Assembly: GCA_964496975.1 (NCBI GenBank)
Contig: CAZCBN010000047.1
Coordinates: 1-22,802, forward strand
DNA: 22,802 bases
Direction: 5' to 3'
DNA from: CAZCBN01 sp964496975
Lineage (GTDB): Bacteria; Planctomycetota; Phycisphaerae; Phycisphaerales; UBA1924
How positions within the stretch are numbered: the stretch's first letter is position 1; each line of letters opens with the position of its first letter. This document shows positions 1 to 7,006 of the stretch, one piece after another. The position numbers and the translations under genes were made by a program. The notes beneath the pieces were generated by a model. The model made no database searches. It worked only from the letters and a program-made list of their open reading frames with translations, and was not told the DNA's origin.

Positions 1-41
<41 letters not shown>

Positions 42-295
42 GATTTCCTTAGACCGGGTTTCGTCTGCACCACTCCGATCGAGCTTGTCTCGACGGACGC
101 AGACGGGTCGCCCGCTGGCTCCTTGCGAGCCCGCGTGCGGCCGCAGGGCGACCTGCACCCGGATCGTGAGCGCATTACTCGCCCGAGTCGCTAATCCCGC
201 GGCTCGGCTCTTGACGCGGCAACGCGTTGATGAGGCGTGGACCCAACTGTTCCTTGCCAAGGGCGGCACGTTCGCCCTGGCTTTGCACAGATCCT

Positions 296-331
296 CGCCC
301 TGCCACCTTCAGCAGGGCGTTGTTCTTTTTT
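296..331 (+). terminator. Intrinsic terminator after the 16S gene
   Basis: A perfect 8-bp stem, CGCCCTGC (296-303) and GCAGGGCG (312-319), encloses an 8-base loop and is followed by the T-rich run TTGTTCTTTTTT (320-331). It lies about 260 bases past the end of 16S rRNA with no other gene in between on this strand. It is therefore the likely end of a 16S-only transcript. Confidence 0.8.
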
Positions 332-568
332 GGATTGTCTTCTTCCGCTTCGCTGCTTTGTGGAACGTCGCGTCAGGCCAGCCTTCCAGCCCGCGCGGAT
401 CGCGGGAAGGGCATGACCCGAGCTGCGGCTACGGCGATCGTTCGCGATCGCGACCGACCGCCAGCGGCATCACGACATCACAGCGGGCACTGGGTTTCTG
501 GTGGGCGTCTGACACCCGAGACACGCATCGGGCGCCCAACGCACGAATGCGGGACGCCCGGCTTGGGT

Positions 569-604
569 GGTCCTGGCTCACGTCGCGCTGGGTGACCAGG
601 GACC
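569..604. other. Imperfect hairpin beside the tRNA 3' end
   Basis: GGTCC/GGACC, TGG/CCA and TCAC/GTGA stack into a 12-bp stem with two single-base bulges and a loop of about ten bases. It begins four bases beyond the tRNA-Leu 3' end on the minus strand. It may act in termination or 3' processing of the tRNA transcript, but there is no T-run, so the role is only suggested. Confidence 0.35.
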
Positions 605-608
605 GCAC

Positions 609-694
609 TGAGCCCGGGGGGACTTGAACCCCCACTCCCCTTTCGGGGATGCGGATTTTAAGTCCGCTGCGTCTGCCGATTCCGCCACGGGCCC
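609..694 (-). tRNA. tRNA-Leu (anticodon UAA)
   Basis: Read on the minus strand this folds as a class II tRNA of 86 bases. The acceptor arm GGGCCCG pairs with CGGGCTC with one G-U wobble. The D arm reads GCGGAATCGGCAGACGC. The anticodon stem GCGGA/TCCGC surrounds the loop CTTAAAA, giving anticodon TAA. The long variable arm has CCCC/GGGG closed by GAAA, and the T arm is GGGGG-TTCAAGT-CCCCC. Position 73 is A, the leucine identity base. The 3' CCA is not encoded and must be added enzymatically. The gene diverges from the methionine operon promoter at 809-836. Confidence 0.96.
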
Positions 695-808
695 GACGGC
701 GGGATGCTACCGCGGGGGGCGGCCGCCACGGGATGCCGCCCACGTCGGCCGCGAGGGTCGGCCGTGGGGCTCAGAACGCGTTGCCGCGGACGAACCCGGT
801 CGGTCTGG

Positions 809-836
809 TTGACAGGCGGCGGGGGGCGATTATGCT
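809..836 (+). promoter_or_regulatory. Housekeeping sigma-type promoter of the met/hom operon leader
   Basis: TTGACA (809-814), a perfect -35 box, and TATGCT (831-836), a good -10 box, are separated by 16 bases. The expected transcription start is about 842-844, roughly ten bases before the ATG of the small Cys/Met-rich ORF. It is the clearest promoter in the window. An ATG at 832 is in frame with the small ORF but lies inside the -10 box, so it cannot be the start on this transcript. Confidence 0.75.
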
Positions 837-852
837 TTGGATCAGAGATTTC

Positions 853-963
853 ATGAGCCACCACCTCCCCAACCACAAACGGGCCTGCTGCATGTGCTGC
901 TTCTGCGGCATGTGCATGATGCCGTGCATGTGTGGTTCGGGCGGTGGGCCCGGCTCGTGCTGA
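853..963 (+). CDS. Cys/Met-rich leader peptide of the methionine operon (36 aa)
   Basis: A 36-codon ORF begins about ten bases after the predicted transcription start. Residues 12-27 read CCMCCFCGMCMMPCMC: eight Cys and five Met in sixteen codons. The full peptide has nine Cys, including the last residue, and a Gly-rich tail. Upstream there is only a weak AGAG (844-847), so translation would be nearly leaderless. The ORF is followed by an intrinsic terminator and then the aspartokinase-homoserine dehydrogenase, metY and metX genes, whose pathway consumes sulfide and makes homocysteine and methionine. By analogy with thr, trp and his leaders, and with cysteine-rich leader ORFs reported in mycobacteria, it is read as a sensor peptide on which ribosomes stall when charged Cys or Met tRNA is short. 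A small metal-binding protein is the alternative but explains the RNA layout less well. Confidence 0.75.
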   Translation: MSHHLPNHKRACCMCCFCGMCMMPCMCGSGGGPGSC

Positions 964-1039
964 TCTGCTGGGACTGAGCGTCCCGGGGATGATGAACGAC
1001 CGGCAGCACCACCGCCCACGCGGTGGTGTTTGTGTTTTT
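861..1039 (+). promoter_or_regulatory. Transcription attenuator with alternative RNA hairpins
   Basis: Four segments can pair in a trp-like scheme. Segment 2 (939-947, GGGCGGTGG), inside the last codons of the leader ORF, is perfectly complementary to segment 3 (1009-1017, CCACCGCCC). Segment 3 largely coincides with the 5' arm of the terminator, whose 3' arm is segment 4 (1020-1028). Segment 1 (861-869, CCACCTCCC), near the ORF start, can pair with segment 2 with one mismatch. A side hairpin GGGAC/GTCCC sits at 970-984. A ribosome reaching the stop at 961 would cover segment 2 and let the terminator form. One stalled on the early Cys/Met codons (886-921) leaves segment 2 free to form the antiterminator. 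The pairings are visible in the sequence; the mechanism is inferred. Confidence 0.7.
1007..1039 (+). terminator. Intrinsic terminator of the met leader
   Basis: CACCACCGC (1007-1015) and GCGGTGGTG (1020-1028) form a perfect 9-bp stem with a 4-base loop, followed by TTTGTGTTTTT (1029-1039). It ends about 106 bases before the first structural gene, so unregulated termination here would silence the operon. Confidence 0.85.
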
Positions 1040-1145
1040 GGGCCGCGGTGGTGCGGGGCAAGGCGCCGGGAGCTGGCGGGATTGGCAGGGATGCGGGGTT
1101 GGCAAGCGGCGGGCCCGGGGTGGGCAGCCCTTTGGAGCATGCGAG

Positions 1146-2912
1146 ATGGCGACGGCAGCGGCGGCAGCGTGGGGATCGGGGAGCGAGCGGCCGCTGGTGC
1201 TGAAGTTCGGCTCGTCGGTGTTGCCGCGGGCGGAGAGCGGGCGGCGGGCGGCGGGCGAGGTGTACCGGTGGGTGCGGGAGGGGCGGGGTGTTGTCGCCGT
1301 GGTGTCGGCGATCGGCGAAACGACGGATGGACTTATCGCGACGGCGGGCCGGACGGTGGAGGAGCCGTCCGGCCCGGCGTTCGCGGATTTGTTGCTGACG
1401 GGAGAGGGTGCGGCGGCGGCGCTGCTGGAGCTGGCGCTGCGGCAGGCGGGCGTGGCGGCGGAGCGGTTTGACGCGCGGAGCCTGCGGCTTGTGGCGCGCG
1501 GGCCCGGGCACGCGGCGACGCCGGAGTCGGTGGACGTTTCGCCGATTCGCTCGGCGCTGTCGCGCGGCGTTGTGGCGATTGTGCCGGGCTTCGGGGGCGT
1601 GGACGAGCGGGGCGGCAGCGTGCTGCTGGGGCGCGGCGGGAGCGACATGACGGCCGCGCTGCTGGGCGATGCGCTGCACGCGGACGTGGTGCTGCTGAAG
1701 GACGTGGACGGCCTGTACGAGCGCGACCCCGCGACGCCCGGGCCGCCGCCGGCGCGGTTGGAGCGGGTGTCGTGGGACGAGGTGGAGCGCATCACCGAGG
1801 TGCTGGTGCAGGTGAAGGCGGTGCGGTTTGCGCGGGAACGCCGGGAGAGCCTGCGGGTGCAGGCGCTGCACAGCACGGGCGGCACGCTGATCGGCGGGGC
1901 GAGCGCGGGGGAGCCGTCGAGCGTGCGCAGGCCGGCGAGCCCCCCACCACCGCCGCTGCGGGTTGCGCTGCTCGGGCTCGGCACCGTGGGCCTGGGCGTA
2001 GCGCGGCGGCTTGCGGACGAGGCGGAGCGGTTCACGCTCGTGGGCGCGGCGGTGCGCGACCCCGGGAAGCACGCGGCGAGCGGGCTTGGGCCGGGGGTGC
2101 TGTCGGGGGATGTCGACGAGGTGCTTCGGCGGCCGCACGACGTGGTGGTCGAGCTGATCGGCGGGACCGGCGCGGCGGTGGACCACATCACGCGGGGGCT
2201 GCGGGCGGGCAAGGCCGTGGTGACGGCGAACAAGGCGGCGCTCGCGACACGCTGGGGGGAGATCGCGGCGGCGCGGGACGCGGGCGGGGGGAGACTCCGC
2301 TTCAGCGCGTCGGTCGGCGGAGGGACGCCGGTGCTTGAGACGGCGCGGCGGGTGGCGTCGGCGGGGGAGCCGGTGACGTCGGTGCGGGGCGTGATCAACG
2401 GGACGACGAACTTCATCCTGAACCTGGTGGCGCAGGGCGGCACGTTCGCGGCGGCGCTCGACGAAGCGCAGCGGCTTGGATACGCCGAGGCAGACCCGAC
2501 GCTGGACCTGGACGGATCAGACGCGGCGCAGAAGCTGCTGCTGATCAGCCGGGAGGTTGCGGGCGAGGTGCTGTCGTTCGCGGACATCCGGCGTGAGGGG
2601 CTTGATGCGGGGGCCATCGCACGAGCGCCGGCGGGGGAAGGGCCCCTGCGGCACGTGGCGAGCCTGCGGCGCGAGGCGGGGCGGTGGCACGCCTCGGTGA
2701 GCCTGGAGCGGGTGCCGGCGGGGGATGCCCTGTCCGACCTGCCGGGGGCGACGAACCGCGTGGCGTTCACGTCGGCGCGGGGCGAACAGACGGTTGTGAC
2801 GGGCTCCGGCGCGGGCCGGTGGCCCACGAGCGAATCCGTGATGGCGGACCTTTTGGAGTTGTGGCGCGACCACTCGTCCGCGTGGACGGCGGGGCCGGGC
2901 ACACGGGCATGA
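1146..2912 (+). CDS. Bifunctional aspartokinase / homoserine dehydrogenase lacking ACT domains
   Basis: The 588-residue protein joins an amino-acid-kinase domain (about 17-250) to a homoserine dehydrogenase (about 271-588). Kinase motifs are KFGSSVL (K20) and GRGGSD (162-167), and the domain closes with the usual STGGTLIG-like segment. A Pro-rich linker follows. The dehydrogenase has the nucleotide-binding GLGTVG (277-282), TANKAA with the conserved Lys 363, the NGTTNFIL motif and a GLDxG-like end. It would catalyse phosphorylation of aspartate and reduction of aspartate semialdehyde to homoserine in the cytosol. ThrA/MetL-type fusions are about 810-820 residues and carry ACT domains between the two enzymes; here they are absent, as is any C-terminal ACT. 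ATG 1146 is chosen because GGAG (1134-1137) lies eight bases upstream; the open frame extends further 5' but into the attenuator. First gene of the met/hom operon. Confidence 0.9.
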   Translation: MATAAAAAWGSGSERPLVLKFGSSVLPRAESGRRAAGEVYRWVREGRGVVAVVSAIGETTDGLIATAGRTVEEPSGPAFADLLLTGEGAAAALLELALRQAGVAAERFDARSLRLVARGPGHAATPESVDVSPIRSALSRGVVAIVPGFGGVDERGGSVLLGRGGSDMTAALLGDALHADVVLLKDVDGLYERDPATPGPPPARLERVSWDEVERITEVLVQVKAVRFARERRESLRVQALHSTGGTLIGGASAGEPSSVRRPASPPPPPLRVALLGLGTVGLGVARRLADEAERFTLVGAAVRDPGKHAASGLGPGVLSGDVDEVLRRPHDVVVELIGGTGAAVDHITRGLRAGKAVVTANKAALATRWGEIAAARDAGGGRLRFSASVGGGTPVLETARRVASAGEPVTSVRGVINGTTNFILNLVAQGGTFAAALDEAQRLGYAEADPTLDLDGSDAAQKLLLISREVAGEVLSFADIRREGLDAGAIARAPAGEGPLRHVASLRREAGRWHASVSLERVPAGDALSDLPGATNRVAFTSARGEQTVVTGSGAGRWPTSESVMADLLELWRDHSSAWTAGPGTRA

Positions 2913-2971
2913 ACACCGGCGGCGCGCGCCGGTGTGGCGTGCGTCGTCCGAACCATTGAAGGGGTATCAAG

Positions 2972-4390
2972 ATGACGACCGCGACACCGGCCGGCGCGAT
3001 CTCTGCGCGCACCGCGACTGAACTCTTCGGCAACGGGCACGTGGGCGGGCCGGAGCACGGGGCGTTTGACCCGCTGGCGGCCGCCGTTCTGCACCCGCGG
3101 GCGACGGACGCGCTGCACGCCGGGCAGCAGCGCGACCCGGCGACGGGGGCGCTGGCGGTGCCGATCTACGCGACGAGCAGCTACGTCTTCGAGAGCACGC
3201 AGCACGCGGCGGACCTGTTTGCGCTGAAGACCAACGGGTTCATCTACTCCAGGCTCATGAACCCGACGACGGACGCGCTCGAGAAACGCCTCGCGGCGCT
3301 CGAGGGCGGCGTGGGGGCGGTGGCGGTGTCGAGCGGGCAGCAGGCGATCCTGTACAGCATCATCAACATCGCGCGGAGCGGGCAGAACATCGTGAGCGGC
3401 ACGAGCCTGTACGGCGGGACGTACACGCTCTTCCGCAACACGCTGGCGCGGTTCGGGATCGAGGCGCGGTTCTTTGACCCGCAGCGGCCCGAGACGCTCG
3501 ACGGCCTGGTTGACTCGCAGACGCGGGCCGTGTATCTCGAGGCGATCGGCAACCCGCGGAACGACGTGCCGGACTACCGGGCCATCGCCGACCGGGCGCA
3601 CCGGCTCGGGCTGCCGGTGATCGTGGACAACACGGCGCTGACGCCCGTGGTCTTCCGCCCGTTTGACCACGGCGCGGACATCGTGGTGTACAGCCTGACC
3701 AAGTTCATCGGCGGGCACGGGACGCACATCGGCGGCGCGGTGATCGACTCGGGCCGGTTTGATTGGACGGCGGAGCGGGCGAAGTGGCCCGAGTTCAACA
3801 GCCCCGACCCCTCGTACCACGGGCTCGTCTTCACCGACGCGCTGAAGGATGCGGGGAACATCTCGTACATCGTGCGCGCGCGGACGCACTTGCTCCGCGA
3901 CCTCGGGGGGACGCTCAGCCCGTTCGCGTCGTTCCTGTTCCTGCAGGGGCTTGAGACGCTGCACCTGCGCGTGCCGGCGCACCACGCCAACGCCGCGGCC
4001 GTGGCGGCCCATCTCGCCCGGCACCCGCGCGTGGCGTGGGTGAACCACCCGAGCCTGCCAGACCACCCGGCCCACGAGAACGCGAAGCGGTACTTCACCG
4101 GCGGCTTCGGCGCGATCGTGGGCTTCGGCGTCAAGGCGCCGGCCGGGCGCGAGGCCCAGGCCGGGCGGACGTTCATCGAGAGCCTGCGGCTGCTGAGCCA
4201 CCTGGCGAACATCGGCGACGCGAAGAGCCTGGCGATCCACCCGGCGAGCACGACGCACAGCCAGTTGACCGAGCAGGAGCAGCGGCTCACGGGCGTGACG
4301 CCGGACTATGTGCGGCTGTCGATCGGGCTCGAGAATGTGCGCGACATCATCGCGGACATCGACCAGGCGCTGGAGGCGGCGACGCGATGA
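2972..4390 (+). CDS. metY: O-acetylhomoserine sulfhydrylase (aminocarboxypropyltransferase)
   Basis: A 472-residue PLP enzyme of the Cys/Met-metabolism family. It shows the family opening LHAGQQRDPATGA with the nearby PIYATSSYVF, then SRLMNPTTDALEKRLAALEGG, SSGQQAI, and the cofactor site YSLTKFIGGHGT with the Schiff-base Lys at 244. The C-terminal segment carries the family SLxIHPASTTHSQL and LSIGLEN motifs. It would combine O-acetylhomoserine with sulfide to give homocysteine. The first 45 or so residues precede the usual family start, but the ATG is backed by AAGGGG (2959-2964) at seven bases, so they are kept. It lies 59 bases after the AK-HSD gene and overlaps metX by ATGA, which indicates co-translation with the enzyme making its substrate. 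Length and motifs look intact. Confidence 0.93.
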   Translation: MTTATPAGAISARTATELFGNGHVGGPEHGAFDPLAAAVLHPRATDALHAGQQRDPATGALAVPIYATSSYVFESTQHAADLFALKTNGFIYSRLMNPTTDALEKRLAALEGGVGAVAVSSGQQAILYSIINIARSGQNIVSGTSLYGGTYTLFRNTLARFGIEARFFDPQRPETLDGLVDSQTRAVYLEAIGNPRNDVPDYRAIADRAHRLGLPVIVDNTALTPVVFRPFDHGADIVVYSLTKFIGGHGTHIGGAVIDSGRFDWTAERAKWPEFNSPDPSYHGLVFTDALKDAGNISYIVRARTHLLRDLGGTLSPFASFLFLQGLETLHLRVPAHHANAAAVAAHLARHPRVAWVNHPSLPDHPAHENAKRYFTGGFGAIVGFGVKAPAGREAQAGRTFIESLRLLSHLANIGDAKSLAIHPASTTHSQLTEQEQRLTGVTPDYVRLSIGLENVRDIIADIDQALEAATR

Positions 4391-5700
4391 GCGCACGCGA
4401 ACGAGGCACGGCGTCTCCGGTGGCTGTTCCCAGTGGCACGGGCGTGCAGCCCGTGGCGGTGGGTGTGGAACAAGACGAGGGATGGAACCCGGCCCAGCCT
4501 GCAAGGCTGGGCCACCATGAAGGCCAGCCCCAGCCTGCCACGCTGGGCCACCATGAAAGCCAGCCCCAGCCCGCAACGCTGGGCCCCTCGCACGGCGAGG
4601 TCACCGGGCAGGGGGTGTGGCAGGTGTACGACGCCCGGCGGCCCCTGCGGCTGGACTGCGGGCGCACGCTGGACTCGGTGCGTGTCGCGTTCGAAACGTT
4701 CGGCACGCCGAACGCCGATCGCAGCAACGCCGTGCTGGTGTGCCACGCGCTGAGCGGCGACAGCCACGCGCTGCGGCGGAGCGAGCGCGACCGGCCCGGG
4801 TGGTGGGAGAGCCTGATCGGCCCGGGCCGCGCGATCGACACCGACCGCTGGTGGGTGATCGCGAGCAACGTGCTGGGCGGGTGCGCCGGGACCACGGGGC
4901 CCCTGAGCGTGGACCCGCAGACGGGCCGGCGGTACGGGCCGACGTTCCCGTATGTGACGGTGGCCGACATGGTGCGGGTGCAGCGGGCGCTGCTGGACCG
5001 GCTCGGCGTGCCGCGGCTGGCACTCGTGATCGGCGGGTCGCTCGGGGGGATGCAGGCGCTCGAGTGGGCGGTGCGGTTCCCGGGCTTTGCCGAGCGGGCG
5101 GCGGTGCTGGCCTCGTCGGCGAGGCTTGATGCGCAGGGCATCGGGTGGAACGCGATCGGGCGGGCGGCCATCCTCGCCGACCCGGCGTTCCGCGACGGGT
5201 GGTACGAGCCCGGCGAGCCCCCGGCGGCGGGGCTCGCGATCGCGCGGTCGGTGGCGCACGTCACGTACCTGAGCCCGGCGAGCCTGGAGCGGCGCTTCGG
5301 GCGGGGGCTGCGCCGCGGGGAGGGGCCGGAGTATGACGCGCGGCCGCAGTTCAACATCGAGACGTACCTGGAGCACAAGGGGCGGCGGTTCCTCGACCGC
5401 TTTGATGCGAACGCGTACCTGCGCATCACGCGGGCGATGGACTACTTCGACCTGTCGCGGCACGGGGGCTCGGACCGCGCGGCGTTTGCGCGGAGCCGGT
5501 CGCGGTTTTTGTTCGTGGGGTTTGAGGATGACTGGCTCTTCCCGCCCGCGTGCTCGGCTGGGCTGGCCGAGGCCGCGCTCGGGGAGGGGCTCGGCGTGAC
5601 GCACGCGACGCTGCCGGGGGGGGAGGGGCACGACAGCTTTTTGCTGCCGAACGCCGGGCTCTCGGCGCTGGTGGGCGACTTCCTGAACGCGTCGCCCTGA
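4387..5700 (+). CDS. metX: Homoserine O-acetyltransferase with repeat-encoded N-terminal extension
   Basis: An alpha/beta-hydrolase-fold acyltransferase that makes O-acetylhomoserine, the substrate of the neighbouring metY product. The family core starts near residue 80 (PLRLDCG, then VAFETFG) and includes CHALSGDSH, NVLGGCAGTTGP, the nucleophile elbow GGSLGGMQ (Ser 218), DDWLFPP (Asp 382) and GHDSFLL (His 415), a complete triad. The 437 residues exceed the usual 370-380. The excess is an N-terminal tail rich in Gln, Pro and His, encoded by palindromes and a 36-bp tandem repeat. ATG 4387 overlaps the metY stop as ATGA, favouring this start; a downstream GTG at 4615, just before the conserved core, is the alternative if the tail is not translated. 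Acetyl rather than succinyl specificity is inferred from family resemblance and the metY partner. Confidence 0.9.
   Translation: MSARERGTASPVAVPSGTGVQPVAVGVEQDEGWNPAQPARLGHHEGQPQPATLGHHESQPQPATLGPSHGEVTGQGVWQVYDARRPLRLDCGRTLDSVRVAFETFGTPNADRSNAVLVCHALSGDSHALRRSERDRPGWWESLIGPGRAIDTDRWWVIASNVLGGCAGTTGPLSVDPQTGRRYGPTFPYVTVADMVRVQRALLDRLGVPRLALVIGGSLGGMQALEWAVRFPGFAERAAVLASSARLDAQGIGWNAIGRAAILADPAFRDGWYEPGEPPAAGLAIARSVAHVTYLSPASLERRFGRGLRRGEGPEYDARPQFNIETYLEHKGRRFLDRFDANAYLRITRAMDYFDLSRHGGSDRAAFARSRSRFLFVGFEDDWLFPPACSAGLAEAALGEGLGVTHATLPGGEGHDSFLLPNAGLSALVGDFLNASP
4437..4455. repeat. Palindrome inside the metX 5' region
   Basis: CACGGGC (4437-4443) and GCCCGTG (4449-4455) form a perfect 7-bp stem around a 5-base loop. 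It sits in the atypical N-terminal part of metX, 36 bases before a second, stronger palindrome. Confidence 0.7.
4491..4513. repeat. Perfect 10-bp inverted repeat inside metX
   Basis: GGCCCAGCCT (4491-4500) and AGGCTGGGCC (4504-4513) are perfect complements separated by GCA. The structure is typical of extragenic palindromes yet lies in frame in metX and seeds the following 36-bp tandem repeat. Confidence 0.85.
4506..4590. repeat. 36-bp in-frame tandem repeat in metX
   Basis: Units start at 4506, 4542 and, partially, 4578, with a period of exactly 36 bases. Each contains GCTGGGCCACCATGAA and a CAGCCCCAGCC segment. The period equals twelve codons, so the protein repeats a PAxLGHHExQPQ unit. 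The copies differ at a few positions, so the duplication is not brand new. Confidence 0.85.
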
Positions 5701-5713
5701 CGCGCCGTGGGGA

Positions 5714-5790
5714 CGCGCCGTGGGGACGCGGAGACCGCGGCGGGGCGAGACGTTCGGCCCATCGTCCGCCCTCCGCGTCCCCGCGGCGCG
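5714..5790. repeat. Long inverted repeat between metX and asd
   Basis: CGCGCCGTGGGGACGCGG (5714-5731) pairs with CCGCGTCCCCGCGGCGCG (5773-5790) over 18 bp, with a single G-U in the RNA. The left arm overlaps a two-copy tandem repeat whose first unit begins at 5700 (period 14 bases). There is no T-run after the right arm, so it is not a standard intrinsic terminator. It may still stabilise or end the metX transcript. Confidence 0.65.
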
Positions 5791-5842
5791 GGGCTAGCCT
5801 CGGCCCGCGGGCGGCGTGTTCGCGGCCCGGAGGAGGCGCGGC

Positions 5843-6895
5843 GTGAACCTTGCAGAGGCCACCATCGCGGTTGTCGGCGCCACGGGCGCCGTGGGCGTTG
5901 AGATGCTGATGCTGCTGGCCGAGGCGGGCGTGCCCGCCGAGCGGGTGCGAGCGGCGGGCAGCGAGCGCAGCGCCGGCAAGCGCGTGCCCTACGGCGCGGG
6001 CACGCTGGCGCTGCGCGAGCCGGATGCGGCGATCTTCGACGGGTGCGACGTCGCGCTGCTGGCGGTCTCCAGCGACCTTGCCAAAGAAATGGCCCCCGCC
6101 GCGGCGGCACGCGGGGCCGTGGTGATCGACAACTCGTCGGCCTTCCGCATGGACCCGGCGGTGCCGCTGGTGGTCCCCGAGGTGAACCCCGCCGCGCTGC
6201 AGCGGCTGGACCCGCGGCGGCCCATCATCGCCAACCCCAACTGCACCACGATCATCACGCTCGTCGGCGTGACGCCCCTGCGAAAAGCGTTCGGCGTGCA
6301 GCGGCTGGTGATCGCGAGCTATCAGGCGGTGAGCGGGGCGGGCGCGGCGGCGATGGACGAGCTGCGCGCGCAGGCGGCCGGCTACCTCGCGGGGGCCGAG
6401 CCGGCGCCGTCGGTCTTCCGCGAGCCGTGCGCGTTCAACGTGTTCAGCCACGACTCGGCCGTTGACCCCGTCAGCGGGATGAACGCCGAGGAGCTGAAGG
6501 CGGTGCACGAGACGCGGAAGATCTGGGACGAGCCGGGGGCGCGGGTCTTTGCGACGTGCGTACGGGTGCCGGTGTTCCGGAGCCACACGATCGCGGCGAG
6601 CGTGGAGCTGACCCGCCCCGCGAGCGAGGCGGAGGTGCGGGGCGCGATCGCGCACGGCGCGTCGGTGCGCGTGATCGACGACCGCGCGGCGAACAGCTTC
6701 CCAACAGCGCGGAAGGCCTCTGGCGGCCGCGAGGTGCTGGTGGGGCGGATCCGGCCCGACCCGAGTGTGGGTGATCCTGACTCGGCGGGGCGGTGCCGCG
6801 GGTGGGGGGTGTTGGTCGCCGGGGATCAGCTGTTGAAGGGCGCGGCGCAGAACGCGGTGCAGATCGCGCAGATGTTGCCCGAGAGGTCTCGATAA
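5843..6895 (+). CDS. asd: Aspartate-semialdehyde dehydrogenase
   Basis: A 350-residue NADP-dependent enzyme that reduces aspartyl phosphate to aspartate semialdehyde, the step between the two activities of the AK-HSD fusion. The N-terminal Rossmann motif is VVGATGAVG; DNSSAFRMD follows; ANPNCTTII carries the catalytic Cys 134; and RVPVFRSHT carries the conserved His 248. Length is normal for the family. GTG 5843 is preferred because GGAGGAGG (5829-5836) stands six bases upstream; an in-frame GTG at 5816 has no such site. It lies 142 bases after metX, across an inverted repeat, so it may be a separate transcript or a read-through member of the operon. Its product also feeds lysine and peptidoglycan precursor synthesis, which may explain separate control from the met leader. 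Confidence 0.93.
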   Translation: MNLAEATIAVVGATGAVGVEMLMLLAEAGVPAERVRAAGSERSAGKRVPYGAGTLALREPDAAIFDGCDVALLAVSSDLAKEMAPAAAARGAVVIDNSSAFRMDPAVPLVVPEVNPAALQRLDPRRPIIANPNCTTIITLVGVTPLRKAFGVQRLVIASYQAVSGAGAAAMDELRAQAAGYLAGAEPAPSVFREPCAFNVFSHDSAVDPVSGMNAEELKAVHETRKIWDEPGARVFATCVRVPVFRSHTIAASVELTRPASEAEVRGAIAHGASVRVIDDRAANSFPTARKASGGREVLVGRIRPDPSVGDPDSAGRCRGWGVLVAGDQLLKGAAQNAVQIAQMLPERSR

Positions 6896-7006
6896 CGGAG
6901 CAACCAGATCAGGCGATCAACCGGCGCATGGTGCCGGGGGCGTTGGTGCATCGCCGGTGCGGGGGTTGCGCGGCGCGACGGGTGGGCCGATAGCCGAGCG
7001 GGGTTA

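Noticed and set aside
85..627. Possible proteins in the spacer after 16S rRNA
   Set aside because: The open frames span the rRNA terminator, have no ribosome-binding site and no recognisable sequence, and one runs into the tRNA.
853..963. The Cys-rich 36-residue product as a metallothionein-like metal-binding protein
   Set aside because: Metal binding cannot be excluded, but the promoter, overlapping terminator/antiterminator and position before Met-pathway genes are explained much better by a leader peptide.
842..1145. SAM or other methionine-related riboswitch in the operon leader
   Set aside because: I could not recognise the conserved core of any SAM, cobalamin or homocysteine riboswitch, and the translated Cys/Met block accounts for the region.
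851..4576. Very long open frame on the minus strand across the met operon
   Set aside because: It is antisense to well-supported genes and has Arg/Ala/Pro/Ser-rich shadow composition. GC-rich codon bias removes stops from opposite frames, so the length carries no weight.
4506..4590. CRISPR array, prompted by the 36-bp repeat length
   Set aside because: The units are directly contiguous without spacers, lie in frame in metX, and no cas genes are present.
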